Positions 52,418 to 62,307 of a DNA stretch of 64,000 bases are shown here, one piece after another. How positions within the stretch are numbered: the first letter of the stretch is position 1; the number at the start of each line of letters is the position of its first letter. This stretch comes from Paraburkholderia caffeinitolerans (GTDB taxonomy: Bacteria > Pseudomonadota > Gammaproteobacteria > Burkholderiales > Burkholderiaceae): NCBI RefSeq assembly GCF_902859945.1, contig NZ_CADIKL010000008.1, forward strand, positions 1 to 64,000, given 5' to 3'. The translations under genes were made by a program, and so were the position numbers. The notes under the pieces are model-generated. The model was not told where the DNA came from, did not search any database, and saw only the letters and a list, made by a program, of their open reading frames with translations.

Positions 52418-53338
52418 ATGGACAGAACGGTGACAGTGGCGGGCGTGGTCGGCACGGGTCTGATGGGCGTCGGCATCGCGACGCAATGTGCACTGCATGG
52501 CCTGCGCACAATCGTGCATGACGTCGATCCCGCCCGGCTCGCGAGCGTGGCGGCAAAGGCCGAGGCCGTGCTCGACGAACTCATCGACGCCGGACGCATC
52601 GACGCGGCCGCGCGTGCAGCCACGCTCGCGCGCATCGAAACCACCGCGCAGCTCGGCACCATGGCGCAGGCACAGTTCGTTTTCGAAGCCGTGCCCGAAG
52701 TGCTCGATCTCAAGCATCGGCTCTATGCGCAACTCGGCGCTGTGCTCGCCCCCGATGCGATTCTCGCGAGCAACACGAGCGGCTTCGAGCCCGATCTGCT
52801 CGCCGGCCCCCTGCCCGCGCCCGAGCGTTTCGTGATCGCCCATTTCTGGAACCCGCCTCATATGATTCCGCTCGTCGAGGTGGTGCCGGGCCGCGCGACC
52901 GCGCCCGAGGTCACGGCGCGCACGGAGGCGCTCATGCGCGCGATCAGCATGGAGCCGGTCGTGCTCGCCAAGTCGATTCCGGGCTTCGTCGGCAACCGGT
53001 TGCAATTCGCGGTGCTGCGCGAGGCGCTCAACATCGTGCGCTCGGGCGCGGCGAGCCCCGACGTGGTCGATCGCGTGATGAAGGCATCGCTTGGCCGCCG
53101 CTGGGGCATCGTCGGGCCGCTCGAAAGCGCGGACATGGGCGGCCTCGATACCTTCGTCGACATCGCTTCGCACCTCATGCCCGCGCTCGCGAAGGACGAA
53201 GACGTGATCGATCTGCTGCGCGAGCAGGTAAACGCCGGACGGGTTGGCGTGCGCAGCGGCGCGGGCTTTTACGACTGGGACGAAGCACATCTCGCCCGCG
53301 TGAAGGCGGCGCGGCGCAAGCTGATCGCGGGCGGTTGA
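52418..53338 (+). CDS. 3-hydroxyacyl-CoA dehydrogenase
   Basis: ATG 52418 has AAGGAGG 9 bases upstream and gives 306 residues. The NAD-binding fold starts VAGVVGTGLMGVGIATQCAL, catalytic blocks include VIAHFWNPPHMIPLVEVV (the catalytic His) and NRLQFAVLREALNIVRSG. The short length fits the single-function HBD/lambda-crystallin-like type. It lacks other beta-oxidation genes next to it. A hairpin follows the stop. Confidence 0.9.
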   Translation: MDRTVTVAGVVGTGLMGVGIATQCALHGLRTIVHDVDPARLASVAAKAEAVLDELIDAGRIDAAARAATLARIETTAQLGTMAQAQFVFEAVPEVLDLKHRLYAQLGAVLAPDAILASNTSGFEPDLLAGPLPAPERFVIAHFWNPPHMIPLVEVVPGRATAPEVTARTEALMRAISMEPVVLAKSIPGFVGNRLQFAVLREALNIVRSGAASPDVVDRVMKASLGRRWGIVGPLESADMGGLDTFVDIASHLMPALAKDEDVIDLLREQVNAGRVGVRSGAGFYDWDEAHLARVKAARRKLIAGG

Positions 53339-53375
53339 ATGGCGATTGAATGGCGGTTGAGTGGCCGATTGAGCC
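53335..53375 (+). repeat. imperfect tandem repeat after the dehydrogenase stop
   Basis: Units of about 11 bases, TTGAATGGCGA, TTGAATGGCGG, TTGAGTGGCCGA, follow one another across the stop codon. No function is evident. Confidence 0.5.
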
Positions 53376-53396
53376 GCCAGTCCGGCTCAATCGGCC
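53363..53396. terminator. perfect 13-bp hairpin between convergent genes
   Basis: GGCCGATTGAGCC (53363-53375) pairs exactly with GGCTCAATCGGCC (53384-53396) with an 8-base loop. It lies between the 3' ends of the dehydrogenase and GST genes, and could act on both. There is no T-run. Confidence 0.6.
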
Positions 53397-53400
53397 AGGC

Positions 53401-54018
53401 TCATGCCGCCTTGCGTGCGTCGGCAATACGCGGCGGCGCTTCGGAGCGTGCATAGAGCCGCTCCAGATACGCCTGCAAACGCGGAAAGCCGCCGAGCATC
53501 TGGAATTCGTTGGCCCAGTCCATTAGATAAACCGTCACGCAATCGGCCGCCGTGAGCCGGTCCCCTACGATGAATTCGCGCGTTTCCAGATGCTTTTCGA
53601 GCACGGCCGCCATGGCCGCGAATTCGTCGCGCGCCAGTTCGATATCGGCCGGCAGGCGCTTGTCCGGCGGATAAAGCATCGAGTGCCTCGTGATTCGCCA
53701 CAGCGGCTGCTCCAGCTCCGTTACCGCGAACAAGATCCAGCGATAAGTCTGCGCCCGCGCATCCAGGTCGGCGGGCATCAGGCCTTTCTCCGGATATTTG
53801 TCGGCGAGGTACAGCACGATCGCCGCCGATTCGGGAATGACCCGGTCGCCGTCGATCAGCACGGGGACCTTTCCGGCCGGATTGACGCGCAGGAATTCCG
53901 GCTGCTTGTGCTCGCCTTCGAGCAGATTGACCGATATGAACTCGAAATCGGCGTCGACTTCCTTGAGACCCCATAGCGCGCGTTGCGAACGAGTTCCCGC
54001 AAATCCGTAAAGCTTCAT
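53401..54018 (-). CDS. glutathione S-transferase family protein
   Basis: ATG 54018 has TTGGAGAGTC upstream. The 205-residue protein begins MKLYGFAGTRSQRALWGLKE, with the thioredoxin-like domain motif VNPAGKVPVLIDGDRVIPES (cis-Pro and ESxA) and an all-helical C-terminal domain. Ser11 or nearby residues could activate glutathione, but a Tyr is not obvious in the first helix. It is upstream of a YCII gene on the same strand and near a divergent MarR gene. Confidence 0.88.
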   Translation of the reverse strand: MKLYGFAGTRSQRALWGLKEVDADFEFISVNLLEGEHKQPEFLRVNPAGKVPVLIDGDRVIPESAAIVLYLADKYPEKGLMPADLDARAQTYRWILFAVTELEQPLWRITRHSMLYPPDKRLPADIELARDEFAAMAAVLEKHLETREFIVGDRLTAADCVTVYLMDWANEFQMLGGFPRLQAYLERLYARSEAPPRIADARKAA

Positions 54019-54094
54019 CGCGACTCTCCAAAGCAATCAGTCGAAAGCGCAGTCGAAAAACGCCTGCGCCGCCTGGCGGGGCTGAATCCGCAGT

Positions 54095-54460
54095 TCAGCC
54101 GGGAGGAATCGGCAGCACCGGCATCACCTCGACAGCATCCCCGGGAAACTTCGTGAAATGCGGATGGCCTTCGAACAGCTTCGTGGCGTCCTCGATCGAT
54201 GCGGCGCGCACAACCGTGAAGCCTGTTAGCGCATTACTGGTGTCCTTGACACCGTTCGGGCCAATGCTCTTGGTCTTGCCGAGCGGCCCGCCGAGTTCGA
54301 CGATGTCGGCCTTGTGCTCTTCCACCCACGCCTTCCATGCTGCGATGCCCTCGCGCTCGCGGGCGTGCCGCTCGTCTTCGGGAAGCGCCCACCATGCCTG
54401 CGCACGCGGGTTGTCGTGGCTGCCGAGAAAAATGGCGAGAAACAGTTTCTGATCGCTCAT
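54095..54460 (-). CDS. YCII-related domain protein
   Basis: ATG 54460 has GGAGGAC upstream. The 121-residue protein has the YCII/dimeric alpha-beta barrel pattern: KLFLAIFLGSHDNPRAQAWW, ELGGPLGKTKSI and FTVVRAASIEDATKLFEGHP. YCII-like proteins resemble small monooxygenase-type folds of unknown function. It is divergent from the marR gene, which probably controls it, and shares orientation with the GST gene downstream. Confidence 0.85.
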   Translation of the reverse strand: MSDQKLFLAIFLGSHDNPRAQAWWALPEDERHAREREGIAAWKAWVEEHKADIVELGGPLGKTKSIGPNGVKDTSNALTGFTVVRAASIEDATKLFEGHPHFTKFPGDAVEVMPVLPIPPG

Positions 54461-54519
54461 GCGTCCTCCGTCTGCATTGAGAGCAACGGGATGTTGCTCA
54501 TCCGGCCTTGACAATATAG

Positions 54520-54531
54520 GTTGATATCAAC
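54520..54531. promoter_or_regulatory. putative MarR operator
   Basis: GTTGATATCAAC is a perfect 12-bp palindrome in the 82-bp gap between the divergent YCII and marR genes. MarR dimers bind such palindromes, so this is the likely site. Confidence 0.6.
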
Positions 54532-54542
54532 ATAATTGCAAC

Positions 54543-54989
54543 ATGTCACGCGCAAAGAAAATCCCTTTCGAAACCACGCTCATGGTGCGTGATTGCTGCC
54601 TGTGTCTGCACATGCAGCGCGCGGCGCGCAACCTCGCGCGCATTTTCGACGAGGCTTTGCGCCCACTCGATCTCACGAACGGCCAGTTCTCGCTGCTGAT
54701 GTCGCTCAACCGGCCGGATCCGCCGGCCATCAAAGATGTCTCCACGCTGCTGGCCATGGATCGCACCACGCTCACGGCCGCGCTAAAACCGCTGGAGCGC
54801 CGCGGGCTCGTCGGCATCGTGCAAGATCCGGACGACAAGCGCAGCCGCCTGCTCAGCCTGACCCCCGAGGGCGAACGCCTGCTTGCCGAAGCGTTCCCTG
54901 TGTGGCAGCGCACGCATGCCGAAATCGAACAGGACTTCTCTGCAGGAGAAGTCGACCGGTTACGCAAGCAGTTGCGTGCGCTTTCATAA
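54543..54989 (+). CDS. MarR-family transcriptional regulator
   Basis: The 148-residue protein has the winged-helix set: FSLLMSLNRPDPPAIKDVST, MDRTTLTAALKPLERRGLVG and DPDDKRSRLLSLTPEGERLL. Cysteines near the N-terminus (DCCLCLHM) could serve as redox or ligand switches. It probably represses the divergent YCII-GST pair through the palindrome at 54520-54531. Confidence 0.9.
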   Translation: MSRAKKIPFETTLMVRDCCLCLHMQRAARNLARIFDEALRPLDLTNGQFSLLMSLNRPDPPAIKDVSTLLAMDRTTLTAALKPLERRGLVGIVQDPDDKRSRLLSLTPEGERLLAEAFPVWQRTHAEIEQDFSAGEVDRLRKQLRALS

Positions 54990-55264
54990 GTTCTATTTGC
55001 ACTACGACACAATCTGTTGTGTGCACAACTTTATTGTGCCTGACCTCCCTCTCGTTAACCGGAAACGCTTTCCGCAGACGGTATAATTCTGGCCGCAACG
55101 ACAGGGTGATATTTGCGTTTCCGACCCGGATTTTCATATGCCAATGTGAAAAACCCGCATGGTCAGCAAGATCTACCGCCCACGCTCAAATGAGTAAGCT
55201 GCCGGCACGAATTACCTCTAATCCCCCAATTGATGTTCATACAGAAAGATAGACTGGGTTCGCA

Positions 55265-56476
55265 ATGCTGAAGCGGAGTGTTTCCGCCAGCGACGTTGGG
55301 GAGCGAGCGGTGATCGAGGTGCGAAGAGCCATTGTTGCGGAGCGGCGCCGTTCGCTGCGGGTCTATGCAAGCATCATTGCCGCCCTCCTCGCAAGCGCCG
55401 TGGCTTCCGCCTGGCAGGCAAGCGCGGTTGTCGCCGATGCCCGCGTGCAAAACCGCGCATCCTTGCTCGTGAGCACCAGCAACGCCTTGCTCAGCGGCAT
55501 GAAGGACGCGGAGAGCGGGCAGCGCGGATTCCTTCTGACCGCGGACGAACAGTATCTGGCGCCCTATGTGAGCGGCAGGGCGGAAGCGCTCGACGCGCTC
55601 GGCCGGCTCTCCGGTTTGCTTCACGGCCCCGAGCAGGTTGCCGCGCTGCGGGACGTCCGCCGCGACATGGACGAAAAGCTCGCCGAATTGGCCCAGACCG
55701 TGCAACTCGAGCGCAACGGCCAGCATGAGCGCGCACTGGCCGTGGTCAGGACCAATGCCGGCAAGGCGGCGATGGACCGGCTTCGCGAGCGCATCGAGGC
55801 GATCGCTGCCGATTGCGACGCAAAAAGCGCGGCTGCGCTGCGCGACGAAACCTTGCGCGTCGAGCGCACGGGCTACGCATTCGCCGGCTTGCTGCTGGGT
55901 GTTCTCGCGCTGCTGGCGTTTGCCACCGTCATGCAAAGAAAAGCGTTCACGGGCGTCGTGCGCGGCGCCGAACGCATGACGCGCGCCGCGCTGCGCGACG
56001 CGCTCACCGGCCTGCCGAACCGCCGCGATCTGGATCTGCGGCTACGCGCGCTCGAAGGCCACACGGCGACGGCCCATGGCCCTGTCACCGCGCTGTTCAT
56101 GGATCTCGATGGCTTCAAGCTCATCAACGACACCCAGGGACATGCAACCGGCGACGCGCTGCTGCGCCGCGTTTCGGAGCGGATGCGGCAAGTGAAGCGC
56201 TCCGGCGATCTGCTCGCGCGCGTGGGCGGCGACGAATTCGTGCTGATCGCACCAGGCCTCGCAAACCGCGCGGACGTCGATCAGCTTTGCGCCCGGCTCA
56301 TTGCAGCGGTAGGCCCGCTGGCGCGCGAGTTCGGCTTTGTGGGCCTGAGCATCGGCATTGCAATCCGCGAAGCGGCGAGCGAAACGCTTGCCGACCTCGT
56401 CGAGCGAGCCGACCAGGCCATGTACGACGCCAAGCGTTCTGGCGGCGGCTATCGGTTCAGCCCCGAAGGACCCTGA
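55265..56476 (+). CDS. membrane diguanylate cyclase with CHASE3 sensor
   Basis: The 403-residue protein has a first span (about 33-52), a CHASE3-type helical periplasmic domain with MKDAESGQRGFLLTADEQYL, a second span near 205-222 and a C-terminal GGDEF domain. RVGGDEF is intact, with RSGD as the inhibitory site five residues earlier, and LFMDLDGFKLINDTQGHATG supplies the other catalytic motif. It should make c-di-GMP in response to an unknown signal. No EAL domain. Confidence 0.92.
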   Translation: MLKRSVSASDVGERAVIEVRRAIVAERRRSLRVYASIIAALLASAVASAWQASAVVADARVQNRASLLVSTSNALLSGMKDAESGQRGFLLTADEQYLAPYVSGRAEALDALGRLSGLLHGPEQVAALRDVRRDMDEKLAELAQTVQLERNGQHERALAVVRTNAGKAAMDRLRERIEAIAADCDAKSAAALRDETLRVERTGYAFAGLLLGVLALLAFATVMQRKAFTGVVRGAERMTRAALRDALTGLPNRRDLDLRLRALEGHTATAHGPVTALFMDLDGFKLINDTQGHATGDALLRRVSERMRQVKRSGDLLARVGGDEFVLIAPGLANRADVDQLCARLIAAVGPLAREFGFVGLSIGIAIREAASETLADLVERADQAMYDAKRSGGGYRFSPEGP

Positions 56477-56619
56477 GATCGGCCCAGCAAAGGCGCTTGC
56501 CTGGCTAGCCCCTCAAGCGCCCCTCAGCAGCAGACAGCCCGCAAACCCTCGCGAGTTTTTTCAAATTCGCTGGAAGATCCTGCGCATTACCCAGTTTAGT
56601 TTGATAAGGATAACTGATT

Positions 56620-58032
56620 GTGAAAGTGAAACATCTCGTTGCCAGAATGATGGCCGGTCTCACCCTCAATATGTTTGCCGGCGTCGCCGGCGCAGCTTGC
56701 GTCACCAACCCCGCCGCCCAGCCTGACGCCTCGTTTCCCGCTACGCTTACGGGCAAGCTCGTCTATCACAGTTACGTGACATACGGCGACGGCACGAGCC
56801 AGATCTTTCTCTACGACTTCTCGGCGCGCTCGCTCACGCAGTTGAGCAAGGCCTCGTGGGGCATCAAGGACCCGATGAACGCCGTGTTCAGCCCCGACGG
56901 CAAATGGATTGCCTTCATGGGCGTGACCAACAACGCGTGGAATGTGTTCATGTACCAGCTTGGCACCAGCAACGCGCCGGTGAACATGACAAACAGCACG
57001 GGCGCCACGCGCAATGAAGACCCGAAATTCAGCGCGGACGGCAAGACCCTCGTGTTCAAGCAGAACGGCGACGTCAAGCAAGCAACGCTCTCGTACACGA
57101 GCGCGGGCCCGACCTTCACTTCGGTCGTGAGCCTGACCAACGCCCCCTCGGGCGCCGAGTATTCAATGCCCTTTCTTGCGCCCGACGCAAGCGCCGTTTA
57201 CTACGCCACCGGCGCGGGCGCGAACATGGGGCTCATGAAGCGCACGCTCGCAACCGGCGTCACGGCCGTATTCGATCATCCCGCTTCGCTGCAAACCTAC
57301 TACCCGATCGTGCGCGCGGACGGCAACGTGTTCTACGCGCGCTGGAAGGACGCCAGCGGGCTTGACCAGATCTATGAGAAAACGCAGGACCCGGCTTCGA
57401 CGCCGAACCCGTTGTCGCTCAACGACTGCGTCAGCAACAACTCCGACCCGGCCCCGGTGAACGGCACGAACTACCTGTTCTTCTCGTCGACGACGGCGGG
57501 CGGCTACCAGCTCTACATGGCCGACGTGACCACGGGCCAGCGCTGGAGCCTCACGCAGTTCGGCGTGAATGCCGATTCCACCAAGGCCAAGCTCGGGTCG
57601 AGCTATTACGGCGGCCCGGCTGCGAACCAGACCGCGCTGCTTTCGCAGGGGCATCCCGCCAGCGCTTCGGCCAGCTACAACGCGTCGCTCACGCCCGACA
57701 AGGCCTTCGACGGCAATACGACCAGCACGCGCTGGGACTCGCCCGAAGGCGCGGGCGTCGATCCGCAATGGATCTCCGTGGACCTCGGCGCCGTGAAGAG
57801 CATCAGTGGCGTCGATCTGTACTGGGACGCTGGCGCCAGCGTCTATCAAATCCAAACCTCGAACGACAACGTCAACTGGACGACGCTCTACTCAACGAGC
57901 AACGGCGTCGCCTACGGCCACGTCAAGCTGTCGAATCTCAACGGCCAGGGCCGCTATGTGCGGATGTACGGCACGAAGCGCGCAACGCAGTGGGGCTACT
58001 CGCTCGACGAAATGCAGGTGTGGGGGTCGTAA
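56620..58032 (+). CDS. exported TolB-like propeller with C-terminal F5/8 type C (discoidin) domain
   Basis: GTG 56620 has AAGGATAAC upstream. The 470-residue protein has a signal peptide (MMAGLTLNMFAGVAGA). Residues about 40-330 form TolB/WD40-type blades (MNAVFSPDGKWIAFMGV, DPKFSADGKTLVFKQNG, YLFFSSTTAGGYQLYMADV). From about 335, GHPASASASYNASLTPDKAF and WISVDLGAVKSISGVDLYWD begin a discoidin domain ending RYVRMYGTKRATQWGYSLDE, which binds sugars in many secreted proteins. It may recognise a surface polysaccharide. It follows the cyclase gene by 143 bases. Confidence 0.9.
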   Translation: MKVKHLVARMMAGLTLNMFAGVAGAACVTNPAAQPDASFPATLTGKLVYHSYVTYGDGTSQIFLYDFSARSLTQLSKASWGIKDPMNAVFSPDGKWIAFMGVTNNAWNVFMYQLGTSNAPVNMTNSTGATRNEDPKFSADGKTLVFKQNGDVKQATLSYTSAGPTFTSVVSLTNAPSGAEYSMPFLAPDASAVYYATGAGANMGLMKRTLATGVTAVFDHPASLQTYYPIVRADGNVFYARWKDASGLDQIYEKTQDPASTPNPLSLNDCVSNNSDPAPVNGTNYLFFSSTTAGGYQLYMADVTTGQRWSLTQFGVNADSTKAKLGSSYYGGPAANQTALLSQGHPASASASYNASLTPDKAFDGNTTSTRWDSPEGAGVDPQWISVDLGAVKSISGVDLYWDAGASVYQIQTSNDNVNWTTLYSTSNGVAYGHVKLSNLNGQGRYVRMYGTKRATQWGYSLDEMQVWGS

Positions 58033-58077
58033 GCGCCACGCACGGCACATGGGCCGTGAACGATGGCAACCATCGGC

Positions 58078-59529
58078 TCACGGTTCGTCCGACACCGCCG
58101 AAAGCGGCGCGGCCACCTGCTCCAGCGACTTGCGCTCGGCATCCACGCCCCAGATCGCAGCGACCAGCGCCGCCCCCACCATCAGCGCGGAACCCACGAG
58201 GTAACCCGTGAATACCTCGCCGCGCTGATGCGTATCAATCAGATGTCCGAAGAAAACCGGCCCGATAATCCCGCCTAGCGCCGTGCCGAACGCATAGAAC
58301 ACCGCAATCGCGAGCGCGCGGATTTCGAGCGGGAACGATTCGCTCACGGTCAGATAAGCGGAGCTGGCCGCCGCCGAAGCGAAAAAGAAAATCACCATCC
58401 ACGCAATAGTTTGTGTCGTGACGGTCAACATCCCTTGCGCGAACAAGTAGCCGCTTCCCGTCAGCAACAGGCCCGAGATCGCATACGTCGCGGCAATCAT
58501 CTTGCGGCGTCCAATTACGTCGAACAGCCGCCCCAGCACGAGCGGCCCCAGGAAATTGCCGAGCGCGAACGGCAGCAGGTAGAGGCCCACGTCGCCGCCC
58601 GCCACGTGATAGAAGTCCGTGAGCACCAGTGCGTAGGTAAAGAAGATCGCGTTATAGAAAAACGCCTGTGCCGTCATCAGCGAAAGTCCGACCGCTGCGC
58701 GCCGGCGGTGCTGCACGAAGATCGCGTGCAGCACGGTTGAGAGCGGCGTATGGCTTTGCGCGCGCAGCCGCAACGGCTTCCCCGGAGGATCGCCAAGCAC
58801 ATGTCCCGCCTTGCGAAAGCGCGCCTCGATCGTCTCGACGATGGCGCGGGCTTCGTCATGCTCGCCGTGCGTGAGCAGCCAGCGCGGGCTTTCCGGTATC
58901 CATGAGCGCATCGGCAGGATCACGAGCGCAAGCACCGCGCCGATGAAGAAACACACGCGCCAGCCCCAATCGGGTGGCAGCAGATGCGGTTCGAGCACGA
59001 CCAGCGAACCCGCGGCGCCAATGCCCGCGCCCACCCAGAATGTGCCGTTGATGCCGAGGTCGGTCCAGCCGCGCACGCGCGCCGGCGTGAACTCCTGAAT
59101 GGTCGAATTGATCGCCGCGTATTCGCCGCCGATGCCCGCGCCCGTGAGCGCGCGAAACACCACGAAGCTCGCGAAACTCCACGAGAACGCCGTGGCAGCG
59201 GTGGCGATCAGATAGACGGTGAGCGTGATGAAAAAGAGTTTGCGCCGCCCCAGCCGGTCCGTGAGCCAGCCGAAGCCCAACGCGCCGCACACCGCACCGG
59301 CAATATAGGCGCTGCCGGCAAGCCCGACCTGGGTGTTGTCGAAATGGAGCATCGGGCTCGTCTTCAGCGCACTCGCCACGGCGCCCGCGAGCGTCACTTC
59401 GAGCCCGTCCAGCAGCCAGGTGACGCCAAGCGCCACGACAATCAGCACATGAAAGCGTCCCCACGGCAGGCGGTCGAGGCGCGCGGGAAGATCGGTTTCG
59501 ACGATGGATTGCGTTTCGGTCGTATGCAT
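58078..59529 (-). CDS. MFS transporter, sugar/aromatic-acid symporter type
   Basis: The 483-residue protein has 12 spans with the MFS loop motifs GFGWLTDRLGRRKLFFITL and RALTGAGIGGEYAAINSTIQE, typical of sugar and aromatic-acid (AAHS-like) permeases. The long loop between TM6 and TM7 (GHVLGDPPGKPLRLRAQSH) is usual. No neighbouring enzyme points to its substrate; the alcohol dehydrogenase remnant and dgdA are divergent or distant. Confidence 0.9.
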   Translation of the reverse strand: MHTTETQSIVETDLPARLDRLPWGRFHVLIVVALGVTWLLDGLEVTLAGAVASALKTSPMLHFDNTQVGLAGSAYIAGAVCGALGFGWLTDRLGRRKLFFITLTVYLIATAATAFSWSFASFVVFRALTGAGIGGEYAAINSTIQEFTPARVRGWTDLGINGTFWVGAGIGAAGSLVVLEPHLLPPDWGWRVCFFIGAVLALVILPMRSWIPESPRWLLTHGEHDEARAIVETIEARFRKAGHVLGDPPGKPLRLRAQSHTPLSTVLHAIFVQHRRRAAVGLSLMTAQAFFYNAIFFTYALVLTDFYHVAGGDVGLYLLPFALGNFLGPLVLGRLFDVIGRRKMIAATYAISGLLLTGSGYLFAQGMLTVTTQTIAWMVIFFFASAAASSAYLTVSESFPLEIRALAIAVFYAFGTALGGIIGPVFFGHLIDTHQRGEVFTGYLVGSALMVGAALVAAIWGVDAERKSLEQVAAPLSAVSDEP

Positions 59530-59617
59530 CGCACAGGCAGGTTTCGGGTCGCAGGCATCTCGCGCTTAACGATGCATCGCAAGCACATGGCATGCCCGTC
59601 CGGCCCGGGAACGCGCG

Positions 59618-59866
59618 ATGCGCGCGCAGCTCGAACGCTATGCGGGTCTAGACACCGCGCAACGGCGCACCAACCTGCAACGCGTCCGCCAGCGTGTGCG
59701 CATGCAGTTCGAGGAACACCAGGATCCCACTCAGCCTGGCGGCGCCTGCGCGTTCGACGTGGTGCTGGACGATGCGATATATCCGCTCAACCGTGCGGCC
59801 GAAGCCTACGAGCGGATGATGAGCGGCAAGGCGCGCTTCAGGGTCGTGCTGGTGCCCGGGAAATAG
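59618..59866 (+). pseudogene. remnant of zinc-type alcohol dehydrogenase (C-terminal fragment)
   Basis: The 82-codon frame ends with YPLNRAAEAYERMMSGKARF and VVLVPGK, the C-terminal helix and strand of zinc-dependent alcohol dehydrogenases. The N-terminal 45 residues do not match that family and no catalytic or Rossmann region precedes. So this is a broken C-terminal piece joined to unrelated sequence, unlikely to be functional. Confidence 0.6.
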
Positions 59867-59888
59867 CGCTCGACGCGATATCACGCGC

Positions 59889-61265
<1,377 letters not shown>

Positions 61266-61378
61266 TTATAGAAACGAATAGTTTTAATGCGAGCCAGCAG
61301 TATGGCTAATATCGGCGGCCAATTTCAGCGGCCGGCGTCGGCAACCCACTTCGGCCGTTAATATCCGGGGCGAATATC

Positions 61379-62257
61379 GTGACGAATACCGTGAGCCGGT
61401 CGCTGGAAATCGATCTGCTGCGTTCGTTTGCTGTCGTTGCGGAAGTACGCTCGCTGAGCCGCGCGGCCAGCCGGGTCGGCCGCACGCAATCCGCGTTGAG
61501 CCAGCAGATGAAACGTCTGGAGGAGATCGTCGATCAGCCGCTGTTTCAGCGCACCGGACGTGGCGTGGCGCTGACGAATCCCGGCGAGCGCCTGCTGATT
61601 CACGCGCAGCGCATGCTGCGGCTGCACGACGAGGCCATGGCCGACTTGTGCGGCAAGGGATTGATGGGGACGATCCGCTTCGGCTGCCCGGACGACTATG
61701 CCGCCGTGTTTCTGCCTTCGCTGCTGCGCCAGTTTTCGCGCCAACACCCGCAGGCGCTCGTGGAGGTCGTTTGCGGACCTACGCCGCGCCTCATCGAGCA
61801 ACTCGAAAGCTGCTCCGTGGATCTCGCGATGATTTCATTGCCGGAAGATGCCAACGGCCATGCGGACGACGACATCATCCGCCACGAGCAGCTCGTGTGG
61901 ATCGGCTATCCGGGGCTGGAACCCGAGCACTTCGATCCATTGCCGCTCGCGCTCTCCGACCCGGACACGCTCGACCACATGGCCGCGTGTGAGGCGCTGC
62001 AACGTATCGGCCGCGCTTACCGCGTGGCCTATGCGAGCAGCAGCCTCTCCGGTCTGACCGCGCTGGTGCGCTCCGGGCAAGCCTTCGCCGTGATGACGCA
62101 GGCGGCCGTGCCCGCGGACCTTGCCATCCTGCACGGCGAGCCCGGTCTGCCGCCCTTGCCCAGCGTCGGCATTACGCTGAAGTTCGAACGCAAACGCCCC
62201 TCACATCTCGTCGCAGCGTTTGCCGAACACATCCGGCTGACGCTGCCACTGCTGTGA
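61379..62257 (+). CDS. dgdR: LysR-family regulator, DgdR-like
   Basis: GTG 61379 gives 292 residues. The HTH is SLSRAASRVGRTQSALSQQM; the effector part has QPLFQRTGRGVALTNPGERL and PDDYAAVFLPSLLRQFSRQH. It is divergent from dgdA, 188 bases away, matching the arrangement in B. cepacia, where DgdR represses dgdA and is relieved by 2-methylalanine. The symbol rests on position and family, not on an alignment. Confidence 0.75.
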   Translation: MTNTVSRSLEIDLLRSFAVVAEVRSLSRAASRVGRTQSALSQQMKRLEEIVDQPLFQRTGRGVALTNPGERLLIHAQRMLRLHDEAMADLCGKGLMGTIRFGCPDDYAAVFLPSLLRQFSRQHPQALVEVVCGPTPRLIEQLESCSVDLAMISLPEDANGHADDDIIRHEQLVWIGYPGLEPEHFDPLPLALSDPDTLDHMAACEALQRIGRAYRVAYASSSLSGLTALVRSGQAFAVMTQAAVPADLAILHGEPGLPPLPSVGITLKFERKRPSHLVAAFAEHIRLTLPLL

Positions 62258-62270
62258 GGGGCGCTGCAAA

Positions 62271-62289
62271 CCTGCGCAACTAGCGCAGG
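62271..62289. terminator. short hairpin between convergent dgdR and pyruvate kinase genes
   Basis: CCTGCGC (62271-62277) pairs with GCGCAGG (62283-62289), five-base loop. It lies between the stops of two convergent genes; no T-run. Confidence 0.35.
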
Positions 62290-62307
62290 CTAACTCGATC
62301 GACGTTC

